Positions 17,309 to 28,056 of a stretch of 64,000 bases of DNA are shown one piece after another (position 1 is the stretch's first letter; the number at the start of each line of letters is the position of its first letter). Location: contig NZ_JAETWB010000003.1 of the NCBI RefSeq assembly GCF_016773205.1, positions 310,001-374,000 on the forward strand. The letters run 5' to 3'. A model generated the notes under the pieces. It ran no database searches. It saw nothing but the letters and a program-made list of their open reading frames with translations, and was not told where the DNA came from. The translations under genes were made by a program, and so were the position numbers. The DNA comes from Belnapia arida. GTDB lineage: Bacteria > Pseudomonadota > Alphaproteobacteria > Acetobacterales > Acetobacteraceae.

Positions 17309-19351
17309 CTACTCCGGCACGTTCCGGCGTAATTCTTCCACCCAGGCGCGGGCATTGCCATCAGACGGGGCCCGCCAGTCGCCGCGCGGCGAGAGCGAGC
17401 CGCCGGCCGCCACCTTCGGTCCGTTCGGCATCGCGCTGCGCTTGAACTGGCTGAAGCCGAAGAAGCGGTTGAGGAAGACTTCCAGCCAGTGCCGGATGGT
17501 CGGCAGATCATAGGCGTTCCGCTTCGCCTCGGGGAAATGCGGCGGCCAGTGGCGGGCCGCCGCATCGCCCCAGGCATGCAGCGCCAGGAAGGCGATCTTC
17601 GACGGGCGGAAGCCGTAGCGCAGCGTGTAGTAGAGGTTGAAGTCCTGCAGCGCGTAAGGGCCGACCTTGGCCTCGGTGCTTTGCAGCGCCTGGCCGTCCT
17701 CGGCCGGGACGAGTTCTGGCGAAATCTCGGTGTCGAGGATGGCGCCGAGCACCTCGCCCACCTCGCCGCTGAACTGCCCGGATGCGATGACCCAGCGGAT
17801 GAGGTGCTGGATCAGCGTCTTCGGCACGCCGGAGTTGACGTTGTAGTGCGACATCTGGTCGCCGACGCCATAGGTGCACCAGCCCAGCGCCAGCTCCGAC
17901 AGGTCGCCGGTGCCAAGCACGATGCCGTCATGGAAATTCGCCGCGCGGAACAGGTAGTCGGTGCGCAGCCCGGCCTGCACGTTCTCGAAGGTAATGTCGT
18001 AGACCGGCTTGCCCTCGGCGAAGGGGTGGCCGAGATCGCCCAGCATCTGCCGCGCCGCGGGCCGGATATCCAGCTCCCGCGCCTCGACGCCGAGCGAGGC
18101 CATCAGCCGATGGGCATTGCCCTTGGTGCCCTCGGAAGTGCCGAAGCCCGGCATGGTGAAGGCGACGATGTCGGTGCGCGGCCGGCCCAGCAGGTCCATC
18201 GCCTTGGCGGCGACGAGCAGCGCCTGGGTGCTGTCGAGCCCTCCCGAGACGCCGATGACGATGCGCTTGATCCGCGCCGCCTCCAGCCGCTGCACGAGGC
18301 CGGCGACCTGGATGTTGTAGGCCTCGTAGCAATCCTGGGCCAGGCGCTCGGGGTTGGCAGGAACGAAGGGGAAGCGCTCGATCGGCCGCTCGAGCCCGAG
18401 ATCGGCACCGGGTGGGCCAAGCCGGAAGGGGATGCGGCGGAAGCCAGCGGCGGCCGGCGTATTGCGCCGGTTGTCGTCGAAGGTGCCCTGGCGCATCCGC
18501 TCCTGCCGCAGCAGGTCGAGGTCGATATCGGCGACCGCCATCTGCGCCGCCATGGGGAAGCGCTCGGTCTCGGCCAGCAGGGCGCCGTTCTCGAAGATCT
18601 CGGCCTGGCCGTCCCAGGCGACCTCGGTTGTCGATTCGCCGGCGCCGGCGGCGGTGTAGACATAGGCCGCGAGGCAGCGCGCCGATTGCGACTGGCAGAG
18701 CAGCCGCCGCGTTTCCGCCTTGCCGATGGTGATCGGGCTGCCGCTGATGTTCAGCAGCACCGTGGCCCCCGCCAGCGCCGCCGCGCCGCTCGGCGGGATC
18801 GGCACCCAAAAGTCCTCGCAGATCTCGGTATGCAGCACGAGGCCCGGCACGTCCTCCGCCTCGAAGAGCAGTCCGGCGGTGAAAGGCGCCGACTGCCCGG
18901 CGAGGCGGATGTCGCCCGGCGGTGCGCCATGGCCCTCGGCGACCTGCCGCTTCTCGTAGAATTCCCGGTAGGTGGGCAGATAGGTCTTCGGCACCACGCC
19001 CAGCAGCCGCCCGCGATGGATGACGAGCGCCGTGTTGTAGACCCGCCCCGCCTGGCGCAGCGGCGCGCCGACCACCAGCACCGGCAGCAGCCCGCGCGAG
19101 GCCTCGATCAAATCGGTGGCCGCCTCTTCCACGGCATCGAGCAGCGCGTCCTGCAGCAGCAGGTCCTCGATCGAGTAGGCGGAGAGGGCGAGTTCGGGGA
19201 AGACGGCGACGGCCGCCCCGCGCCCATGCGCCTCCCGCGCCACTCGGAGGATTTCCGCCGCATTGCTGGCCGGGTCGGCCAGCGCGGAGCGGATGGTGCA
19301 GGCGGCGACCCGGGCGAAGCCGTGCCGGTAGAGCGAGTGAAAGGGCGTCAT
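17309..19351 (-). CDS. nadE: glutamine-dependent NAD+ synthetase
   Basis: The 680-residue enzyme makes NAD from nicotinic acid adenine dinucleotide, ATP and glutamine. The N-terminal nitrilase-type glutaminase domain carries the triad E53 ([11 protein letters not shown]), K122 ([15 protein letters not shown]) and C178 ([12 protein letters not shown]). The C-terminal synthetase domain has the P-loop SGGLDST at about 369-375 and the later [16 protein letters not shown] and [12 protein letters not shown] segments. Length matches the long bacterial/actinobacterial form, which channels ammonia between domains. The ATG at 19351 is 33 bases downstream of the AAA ATPase stop on the same strand, so co-transcription is possible. 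All key residues appear intact. Confidence 0.95.
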   Translation of the reverse strand: MTPFHSLYRHGFARVAACTIRSALADPASNAAEILRVAREAHGRGAAVAVFPELALSAYSIEDLLLQDALLDAVEEAATDLIEASRGLLPVLVVGAPLRQAGRVYNTALVIHRGRLLGVVPKTYLPTYREFYEKRQVAEGHGAPPGDIRLAGQSAPFTAGLLFEAEDVPGLVLHTEICEDFWVPIPPSGAAALAGATVLLNISGSPITIGKAETRRLLCQSQSARCLAAYVYTAAGAGESTTEVAWDGQAEIFENGALLAETERFPMAAQMAVADIDLDLLRQERMRQGTFDDNRRNTPAAAGFRRIPFRLGPPGADLGLERPIERFPFVPANPERLAQDCYEAYNIQVAGLVQRLEAARIKRIVIGVSGGLDSTQALLVAAKAMDLLGRPRTDIVAFTMPGFGTSEGTKGNAHRLMASLGVEARELDIRPAARQMLGDLGHPFAEGKPVYDITFENVQAGLRTDYLFRAANFHDGIVLGTGDLSELALGWCTYGVGDQMSHYNVNSGVPKTLIQHLIRWVIASGQFSGEVGEVLGAILDTEISPELVPAEDGQALQSTEAKVGPYALQDFNLYYTLRYGFRPSKIAFLALHAWGDAAARHWPPHFPEAKRNAYDLPTIRHWLEVFLNRFFGFSQFKRSAMPNGPKVAAGGSLSPRGDWRAPSDGNARAWVEELRRNVPE

Positions 19352-19384
19352 CCTGGGGAGGATAACGCCCCTTCCGGGATTTCG

Positions 19385-20932
19385 TCAGCAGCGCGGGGCG
19401 GAAAGAGCCGCCTCGGCCGCGATGCCGAGGCATTCCTCCATCTGCGCCCGCAGCCGGCGCAGGTTGCGGTGCCCGGCGAAGCCCCGCCGCAGCGCTGCCC
19501 GCGTCTCGCCCTCCAGCACCGGGAGGTCGGCCGCCCGGCAGCCCATATCCTCGGCGATGCCGGCGAGCAGCCCGGCATAGGTGGAGTCGAAGGCGCTCGC
19601 CGGCGGCGGCTCGATGTGATGCACCGAGAGGCGGGAGAGCAGCGGCGCGCTGATCCCCCGCGTCTCGTTCGCCGCCATGATCCAGATGGCATGGCGCAGG
19701 TCGGCCGCCGTCCGCAGGCACTCGTCGAACCAGGCGGAAGCGCTCTCGGGCTCGATCATCGCCAGCAGGGTGTCATGCGCCCGGCCATTGCTGTCGCGCT
19801 GGCCGCCCGCCTTCTCGATCTCGTCGAGGAAGAAGACGGGGTTGGGCGCCGAGAGCCGTGCCATTTCGGCGATCGGCCAAGCCGGGGTGGTGGCGGACCA
19901 GCCGCGCGCCGTGCCCTGGAGGCAGCGGTTGTCCGTCGCGCCCCCGAGATTGAGGCTGGCGAAGGGCAGTTCCAGCGCCGCCGCCAGCCGCCGGGCGAAC
20001 CAGGTCTTGCCGACGCCGGGCGGGCCGACGAGGAGAATCGGCCGCAGCCGCGGCGAGGGCCGCCCAGCATGAGCGGCAAGTGCCAGCGTCCGCCGGATTT
20101 CGGCCAGCGGCGCCGCGAAGCCCGGCGCCGCCTCGGTCAGGGCGCCGAGCCGGGCGAGGGCATCGCGCGGCACACGGCGCAGCGGCAACGGCGTGGTCAG
20201 GGGCTGGTAGCTTTGCCACTCGGCTCGCTCATTGGGCGCGGTGAAGGGCTGGAGCACCACGGCCCGGCTGCCGGTAGCGACGGGCGCAGGCGGCGGCGCG
20301 GGCGGCGCGGCGGCCGGGGCAGGGGGCTGCACGGCGAGGCTCAGCACCTCGGCGAAGCGGCCGGGCAGCGGCCGGGCGCCCTCCGGCCCGGGCAGGAAGC
20401 GCAGCCAGAGATCGGCCGAGAGCCGCGCCGCCAGCACGAAATGCCGCAGCCGCCCCGAATCGCCGCCGAGGCCCCGCGCCTCGCCATGCAGCCGGTAGTG
20501 CAGGGTTTCAATGCAAACCAGCGCGCCCTGGCGGCAGAGCGGCCCGCCGCGCTCGGCCACGATGCGCGTGGCGGCCAGCACCAGGGCCTGGCCCTCTGCG
20601 AAGCGGGAGGCGATGGCGCCGAAGCGGGTGGCGAAGTCGAGCAGCCCCGCATCGTCACCCGGCCGCACTGCATCCTCGCCGATGCGCGAGGGGAAGAGAG
20701 GCGAGCGAAGGTGCCGCAGCAGCGCCCCTTCCAACGCTGCGAGCTCGGCCGGCTCGATGGTCAGCCAGAGCCAGAGCGGTGGGCTGGCGGTGGTGCCGAA
20801 GAGCAGGGCGGCATCCGAGACGCCGTCCTCCGTACTCTGTCCGGCCGCGGGCGCGACGAGGGAGTCGGTCTGCAGATTGGTGTCGGGCAATGGACGGCCT
20901 CGCTCACGCAGTTCACGGATGAGCGAGTACAC
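19385..20932 (-). CDS. AAA+ ATPase with a Lon-like AAA module and no protease domain
   Basis: The 515-residue protein has a roughly 200-residue N-terminal region of unknown fold, a Pro/Ala linker (about 202-220), then an AAA+ domain close to Lon's: Walker A LLVGPPGVGKT (303-310), a SLNLGGATD segment, Walker B NPVFFLDEIEK (366-374), IMAANETR sensor 1 and APLLSRL arginine finger. The Lon Ser-Lys protease domain is missing; the protein ends after the small AAA subdomain. It should remodel or unfold a partner protein with ATP. The start is GTG at 20932, placed close to a promoter-like sequence, giving a near-leaderless mRNA. It precedes nadE by 33 bases. Partner and role unknown. Confidence 0.8.
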   Translation of the reverse strand: MYSLIRELRERGRPLPDTNLQTDSLVAPAAGQSTEDGVSDAALLFGTTASPPLWLWLTIEPAELAALEGALLRHLRSPLFPSRIGEDAVRPGDDAGLLDFATRFGAIASRFAEGQALVLAATRIVAERGGPLCRQGALVCIETLHYRLHGEARGLGGDSGRLRHFVLAARLSADLWLRFLPGPEGARPLPGRFAEVLSLAVQPPAPAAAPPAPPPAPVATGSRAVVLQPFTAPNERAEWQSYQPLTTPLPLRRVPRDALARLGALTEAAPGFAAPLAEIRRTLALAAHAGRPSPRLRPILLVGPPGVGKTWFARRLAAALELPFASLNLGGATDNRCLQGTARGWSATTPAWPIAEMARLSAPNPVFFLDEIEKAGGQRDSNGRAHDTLLAMIEPESASAWFDECLRTAADLRHAIWIMAANETRGISAPLLSRLSVHHIEPPPASAFDSTYAGLLAGIAEDMGCRAADLPVLEGETRAALRRGFAGHRNLRRLRAQMEECLGIAAEAALSAPRC

Positions 20933-20941
20933 AACACCGTC

Positions 20942-20970
20942 ATATTATTTTTGTGAATATAATTCGTCAC
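20942..20970 (-). promoter_or_regulatory. candidate sigma70-type promoter for the AAA+ ATPase gene
   Basis: Read on the minus strand, GTGACG (20970-20965) is followed after 17 bases by TAATAT (20947-20942). The stretch is strikingly AT-rich for this genome. Transcription would start about 3 bases before the GTG start codon, so the mRNA would be nearly leaderless. Confidence 0.4.
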
Positions 20971-20976
20971 CGAGGA

Positions 20977-20994
20977 GGCGGAATGAATTCCGCC
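20977..20994. terminator. candidate hairpin downstream of grxD
   Basis: GGCGGAA and TTCCGCC form a perfect 7-bp stem with a TGAA loop, 44-61 bases past the grxD stop on the minus strand. A second possible stem (GGATGCC/GGCATCC, 21002-21021) lies nearer the stop. Neither is followed by a T run, so termination activity is uncertain. Confidence 0.35.
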
Positions 20995-21037
20995 GTGGCG
21001 GGGATGCCGGCCCAGGCATCCCCGGCATGGGCTGGGC

Positions 21038-21376
21038 TCAGGCCTCGGCGGAGACCGGGATGCCCTTTTCCTTCAGCATCGACTGCAGCTCGCCCGCCTG
21101 GAACATCTCCATGATGATGTCGCAGCCGCCGACGAACTCGCCCTGGACATAGAGCTGAGGAATGGTCGGCCAGTTGGCATAGGCCTTGATGCCCTCACGG
21201 ATTTCCATGTCCTCGAGCACGTTCACGCCTTTGAACGGCACGCCGACATGGCTGAGGATCTGCACCACGCGGGCCGAGAAGCCGCATTGTGGGAAGACCG
21301 GCGTGCCCTTCATGTAGAGGACGACCGGGGTGGCCTTGATCTCGCTCTCGATGCGTTCGAACACTGGATTCGTCAT
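21038..21376 (-). CDS. grxD: monothiol glutaredoxin, Grx4 family
   Basis: The 112-residue protein is a CGFS-type monothiol glutaredoxin: MKGTP glutathione-binding lysine near residue 23, active site QCGFS at 30-34, the WPTIPQLYVQGEFVGGCDI cis-Pro/GG region. Such proteins hold a [2Fe-2S] cluster bridged with glutathione and pass it to other apo-proteins, often with BolA as partner. The gene is 17 bases behind bolA on the same strand, which matches the known heterodimer. A GGAG ribosome site precedes ATG. Cytoplasmic. Confidence 0.95.
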   Translation of the reverse strand: MTNPVFERIESEIKATPVVLYMKGTPVFPQCGFSARVVQILSHVGVPFKGVNVLEDMEIREGIKAYANWPTIPQLYVQGEFVGGCDIIMEMFQAGELQSMLKEKGIPVSAEA

Positions 21377-21393
21377 GGTTTGGACTCCGTAGG

Positions 21394-21627
21394 TCAGGCT
21401 GGGGCGGAGGTCTGCAGGGCGAGGGCGTGCAGCTCGCCCCCCATGCGGCCGCGCAGCGCGGCATAGACGAGCTGGTGCTGCTGGACCCGGCTGCGGCCGC
21501 GGAAGGCTTCCGAGACCACGGTGGCGGCGTAGTGGTCGCCGTCCCCCGCCAGATCCTCGATGGTGACCACGGCATCGGGGAGCGCCGCCTTGATCAGCGC
21601 TTCGATCTCCGCAGGTTGCATCGCCAT
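21394..21627 (-). CDS. bolA: BolA family protein
   Basis: A 77-residue BolA-like protein with the class II KH-like fold: IEALIKAALPDAVVTIEDL, GDGDHYAATVVSEAFRG, SRVQQHQLVYAALRGRM. The conserved invariant His after QQ and the GDGDHY loop provide cluster ligands when paired with a CGFS glutaredoxin. ATG at 21627 or 21621 are both possible. It begins 5 bases after purL and is followed by grxD, an order common in alphaproteobacteria. It probably acts in iron-sulfur trafficking or iron sensing. Confidence 0.92.
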   Translation of the reverse strand: MAMQPAEIEALIKAALPDAVVTIEDLAGDGDHYAATVVSEAFRGRSRVQQHQLVYAALRGRMGGELHALALQTSAPA

Positions 21628-21632
21628 CCCGG

Positions 21633-23837
<2,205 letters not shown>

Positions 23838-23934
23838 GCGGTCGGGATTCCCATGGGAGCGGAATGTGGGTGGTTATAGCAGGAAAGGCGCGGCTGGCAG
23901 GGGGCCGGCGCGCCGATGCCAGGGAAGACCTGCC

Positions 23935-25767
23935 ATGCCTCGCGCGCTCCTGTCGCTTCTCCTGCCCTTGATGCTCGCCGCCGCGCCGGCCCTTGCCCAG
24001 CCCCTCGACGGCGCTGCCAAGGCCCCGGCCGCGCCGGTGCAATGCCCCGACAACATGGGGGCCTATGCCGATAGCGACGAGGTGGTGACCTGCACCTGCC
24101 CGGCCGAGCAGATGGGCCGGGGCCCGGTCTGGGGAACGGACCTCTACACTTCCGACAGCGCCACCTGCCGCGCTGCCCAGCATGCGGGGATGCTCTCCCG
24201 CCGCGGCGGCACGGTAACGGTCGAGATGCAGCCCGGCCAGCCGCGCTATCCCGGCACCACGCGGAACGGCGTGCAAAGCCAGAATTTCGGCAGCTACCGT
24301 GCCAGCTACCGCTTCCAGGGCACGCCGGAGCAGGCCCAGGGGGGAGGAAGCGCCCCTGCATCGGCCCAGCCCACCACCCTCAGCCAGTGTCCCGACGACA
24401 TGACGGCCTATGCCGACAACAACGAGGTCGTCACCTGCACCTGCCCGGCAGCGCAACTCGGCCAGGGCTCCGTCTGGGGTACCGACACCTACACGGCGGA
24501 CAGTGCCACCTGCCGCGCCGCGCTCCATGCGGGGATGGTCGCCCGCCAGGGCGGCACGGTGACGCTGGAGATGCTGCCCGGCGCCGCCCGCTACCCCGGC
24601 ACCACCCGCAACGGCGTGCAGAGCCAGAATTACGGCGTCTACCGCGCCAGCTACCGCTTCCAGGGCGCCGCCGGCCCCGCCCCGGCCCAGGCCGCCGCGC
24701 CGGCCCAGGCCGCCGCGCCGGCCCAGGCCGCCGCGCCGGCCCAGCCCGCCGGCGCCCCGGCCCAATGCCCCGACAACATGACCGCCTTCGCCGACAGCGC
24801 CGAGGTCGTCACCTGCGCCTGCCCGGCGGCGCAGCTCGGCCGGGGCTCGGTCTGGGGCACCGACACCTACACGGCCGATAGTGCCACCTGCCGCGCCGCG
24901 CTCCATGCGGGGATGGTCGCCCGCCAGGGCGGCACGGTGACGCTGGAGATGCTGCCCGGCGCCGCCCGCTACCCCGGCACCACTCGCAATGGGGTGCAGA
25001 GCCAGAATTACGGCAGCTACGGCGCCAGCTACCGCTTCCAGGGTGCGGCCCGCCAGCAGGCCGCCGCCGCCTCCGGCGCCCCGCAGCTCTGCCCCGACAA
25101 CATGAGCAGCTATGCCGACAGCGACGAGGCCGTCACCTGCCTCTGCCCTGGCGAGGCGACGCTGCGCGGCTCCGTCTGGGGCACCGACACCTATACGGCC
25201 GACAGCGCCACCTGCCGCGCCGCCGTCCATGCCGGGATGATCGCCCAGACCGGCGGCTCCGTCTCGATGCAGATGCTCCCCGGCGCCCCGCGCTATCCCG
25301 GCACCACCCGCAACGGCGTGCAAAGCCAGAATTACGGCGCCTACGATGCCAGCTACCGCTTCACCGGCGATCCGCGCGCGGCGAAGGCGGCCGCCCCCGT
25401 CCAGGCGCCCGTCGCCGAGACCTTGCAGCGCACCGGCCAGGTGCAGCTCTACATCACCTTCCGCACGAACTCGGCCGATCTCGACATCGGCGCCGCCCCG
25501 GTGCTGACCCAGCTCCGCGACGCGCTGGCGGCCGACCCGGCGCTCCGCCTGCGCCTCACCGGCCATACCGATGCGACGGGGACGGCGGCGATCAACATCC
25601 CGCTCTCCCAGCGCCGGGCGGAGAGCGTGCGGCAATGGCTGGCGGCGAATGGCATCGCCGCGGAGCGGCTCACGGCGGAAGGGCGGGGACCGAACGAGCC
25701 GATCGCCGACAATGCCAGCGAGAGCGGCCGGTCGTTGAACCGCCGCGTGCAGGCGGTGCGGCTGTAG
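23935..25767 (+). CDS. secreted protein with four LCCL-type repeats and an OmpA domain
   Basis: A 610-residue exported protein: signal peptide (1-22, ending APALAQ), then four repeats at about 37-128, 152-243, 277-369 and 386-477, and an OmpA-type peptidoglycan-binding domain at about 500-610 with LTGHTDATGTAAIN and SQRRAESVRQWL. Each repeat has four cysteines (CPD..TCxCP..TCRA) and the LCCL-like pattern WGTDxYTxDSATCRAAxHAGM and PRYPGTTRNGVQS. Linkers are Ala/Pro-rich. OmpA would anchor the protein to peptidoglycan in the periplasm or outer membrane, with LCCL repeats binding carbohydrate or lipid A-like ligands; that binding role is inferred. The gene sits between purQ and purL on the opposite strand. 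ATG 23935 is chosen for the signal peptide. Confidence 0.85.
   Translation: MPRALLSLLLPLMLAAAPALAQPLDGAAKAPAAPVQCPDNMGAYADSDEVVTCTCPAEQMGRGPVWGTDLYTSDSATCRAAQHAGMLSRRGGTVTVEMQPGQPRYPGTTRNGVQSQNFGSYRASYRFQGTPEQAQGGGSAPASAQPTTLSQCPDDMTAYADNNEVVTCTCPAAQLGQGSVWGTDTYTADSATCRAALHAGMVARQGGTVTLEMLPGAARYPGTTRNGVQSQNYGVYRASYRFQGAAGPAPAQAAAPAQAAAPAQAAAPAQPAGAPAQCPDNMTAFADSAEVVTCACPAAQLGRGSVWGTDTYTADSATCRAALHAGMVARQGGTVTLEMLPGAARYPGTTRNGVQSQNYGSYGASYRFQGAARQQAAAASGAPQLCPDNMSSYADSDEAVTCLCPGEATLRGSVWGTDTYTADSATCRAAVHAGMIAQTGGSVSMQMLPGAPRYPGTTRNGVQSQNYGAYDASYRFTGDPRAAKAAAPVQAPVAETLQRTGQVQLYITFRTNSADLDIGAAPVLTQLRDALAADPALRLRLTGHTDATGTAAINIPLSQRRAESVRQWLAANGIAAERLTAEGRGPNEPIADNASESGRSLNRRVQAVRL
24502..24983 (+). 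repeat. 104-bp exact duplication within LCCL repeats 2 and 3
   Basis: Bases 24502-24605 and 24880-24983 read identically over 104 bp, including synonymous sites, while the flanking parts of the same repeats differ. Repeats 1 and 4 are more diverged. This points to recent duplication or gene conversion between the second and third domains. Confidence 0.85.
24691..24744 (+). repeat. three tandem 18-bp units encoding AAAPAQ
   Basis: Three consecutive copies of an 18-base unit encode the Ala/Pro/Gln linker between LCCL repeats 2 and 3. It lies in frame and can vary in number by slippage without breaking the gene. Confidence 0.85.
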
Positions 25768-25771
25768 CCCC

Positions 25772-26470
25772 TCAGGCGGGGGCCAGCGCCTCCGCCAGCC
25801 CCGCGAAGAGCGGCAGCCCATCTGTCCCGTCGATCAGCGGATCGACCTGGTTCTCCGGATGCGGCATCAGTCCGAGCACCCGCAGGTTGGGCGAGAGGAT
25901 GCCGGCAATGTTCCGCGCGCTGCCGTTGCGGTTCGCCGCCTCCGTCACCTGGCCGTCCGCGGTCGCATAGCGCAGTGCGACCAGGCCCTCGCCCTCCAGC
26001 CGGTCGAGCGTCGCCTCGTCGGCGAAGTAGTTGCCGTCGCCATGCGCCATGGTGGCGCGGAAGACCTGGCCGCGCTGGAAGCGGCCGGTGAAGGCCGTAT
26101 CCGTCCGCTCGACGCGCATATGGCAGTCCATCGAGAGGAAGCGGAGCGAGGCGTTCCGCAGCAGTGCGCCCGGCAGCAGCCCTGCCTCGACCAGCATCTG
26201 GAAGCCGTTGCAGACGCCGAGCACGTGCCCGCCCCGCCCGGCGAATTCGTGGATCGCCCGCATGATCGGGCTCTGCGCTGCCATCGCCCCGCAGCGGAGG
26301 TAGTCGCCATAGGAGAAGCCGCCCGGCAGTACGACGAGGTCGGTGCCCGCCGGCAGTTCGGTATCCCGGTGCCAGAGGATCGCCGGCTTCCGTCCCGTCG
26401 CGCGCTGGAGGGCCAGCGCCATGTCGCGTTCCCGGTTGGTGCCGGGGAACATAACGATTGCTGCCTGCAT
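25772..26470 (-). CDS. purQ: phosphoribosylformylglycinamidine synthase subunit PurQ (glutaminase)
   Basis: The 232-residue class I glutamine amidotransferase supplies ammonia to PurL. Evidence: [14 protein letters not shown] at the start, the [14 protein letters not shown] segment, the nucleophile elbow [11 protein letters not shown], and the His-x-Glu of the triad in [10 protein letters not shown]. Length matches PurQ of the PurSLQ system. It is the last gene of the purC-purS-peptide-purQ group and starts 4 bases after the small membrane protein stop. Its stop is 4 bases from the end of the convergent LCCL-OmpA gene. Confidence 0.96.
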   Translation of the reverse strand: MQAAIVMFPGTNRERDMALALQRATGRKPAILWHRDTELPAGTDLVVLPGGFSYGDYLRCGAMAAQSPIMRAIHEFAGRGGHVLGVCNGFQMLVEAGLLPGALLRNASLRFLSMDCHMRVERTDTAFTGRFQRGQVFRATMAHGDGNYFADEATLDRLEGEGLVALRYATADGQVTEAANRNGSARNIAGILSPNLRVLGLMPHPENQVDPLIDGTDGLPLFAGLAEALAPA

Positions 26471-26474
26471 CCGT

Positions 26475-26711
26475 CTAACCTCCCTGCCAAACGCGCAGCC
26501 AATGCAGCCCGCCCAGCACCAGCATCGTCGTCAGCGCCGCGAGCGTCGCGGCCGTCAGCCAGCGGTTGAGGCGGCGCTTCTGCCCGGCGAGGAAGCCCTT
26601 CCGCCGCGCAGGCGCCACCGGCCGCAGCACCGCCACCCGCTCCTCCCGCCAGCGCAGGCCGATCGAGATCAGCACCGTCAGCCCCAGCATGATGAAGAGC
26701 GAGGTCTTCAT
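26475..26711 (-). CDS. small two-helix membrane protein in the pur operon
   Basis: The 78-residue product has two hydrophobic segments: residues about 4-18 ([15 protein letters not shown]) and about 53-72 ([19 protein letters not shown]), separated by a strongly basic loop ([16 protein letters not shown]). By the positive-inside rule the loop would be cytoplasmic with both ends outside. It lies between purS and purQ on the same strand, 4 bases before purQ, so it is translated with the purine genes. I do not recognise the family. It could be a membrane anchor or a simple hitch-hiker. Confidence 0.65.
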   Translation of the reverse strand: MKTSLFIMLGLTVLISIGLRWREERVAVLRPVAPARRKGFLAGQKRRLNRWLTAATLAALTTMLVLGGLHWLRVWQGG

Positions 26712-26778
26712 GATATGGCCTCCGGCGCAGGCCGATTCAGCCCTCCGCGCCCTCCGGCGCTCCGGCCATCGGATCGCA

Positions 26779-27018
26779 TCAGTCCAGCGTCACGCTGAAG
26801 CTCTCGATCACCGTGTTTGCCAGCAGCTTCCGCGCCATCGCCTCGGCCTCGGCGCGGGCCTTGGCGGGGTCGGTCTCGGCCAGCTCCAGCTCGATCACCT
26901 TGCCCGCCCGAACCTCGCCGACGCCTGCGAAGCCGAGCCCGGCCAGGGCATGGCCGATCGCCTTGCCTTGCGGGTCGAGAACGCCGGCCTTCGGCATCAC
27001 CGTAACCTTCGCCTTCAT
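26779..27018 (-). CDS. purS: phosphoribosylformylglycinamidine synthase subunit PurS
   Basis: A 79-residue PurS: KAKVTVMPKAGVLDPQGKAI, then GLGFAGVGEVRAGKVIELEL and a C-terminal AMARKLLANTVIESFSVTL. PurS dimers bridge PurL and PurQ and help channel ammonia. ATG at 27018 has GGAGG upstream; six earlier in-frame residues are rejected. It follows purC by 63 bases. Confidence 0.95.
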   Translation of the reverse strand: MKAKVTVMPKAGVLDPQGKAIGHALAGLGFAGVGEVRAGKVIELELAETDPAKARAEAEAMARKLLANTVIESFSVTLD

Positions 27019-27081
27019 CTCAACCCTCCGATTCACGCCTGCGGTGCCCGGCGGCGCCTGCGCCCCCTGGCGACCGGAGGG

Positions 27082-27846
<765 letters not shown>

Positions 27847-27938
27847 GGTGACAGATATCCTTCTTCCGGCGACTTCCCGCCGTGCCCCGGGCGGCAGGGC
27901 GCGCGGCGGCCCCGCCTCCGGGTGCTCCGGCGGGTGCG

Positions 27939-27947
27939 GTATAGCAA
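27939..27947 (-). promoter_or_regulatory. candidate extended -10 element for purC
   Basis: On the minus strand the bases read TGC-TATACC, an extended -10 pattern (TGn plus hexamer) with no clear -35 box. It lies about 95 bases before the purC start, which is a reasonable leader length. No PurR-like operator was recognised. Confidence 0.3.
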
Positions 27948-28056
27948 GGGGTTGCCGAGACCGCCACGGCCCCCCTTGCATCGAAATTCCACCTCGGCGG
28001 CCACCCTTCCTTTACCTCCACCCCCGATCCTGTCGCGGTCTCGCAACAGGACCAGG

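Noticed and set aside
17489-20956. A 1155-codon open frame on the plus strand.
   Set aside because: Antisense to nadE and the AAA ATPase, whose motifs are all in place on the minus strand.
20761-20970. A 69-codon frame on the minus strand starting in the AT-rich patch.
   Set aside because: It overlaps the AAA ATPase start in another frame and has no recognisable domain.
24691-24744. Tandem repeats as a possible CRISPR array.
   Set aside because: Units are 18 bp, contiguous without spacers, and encode an Ala/Pro/Gln linker.
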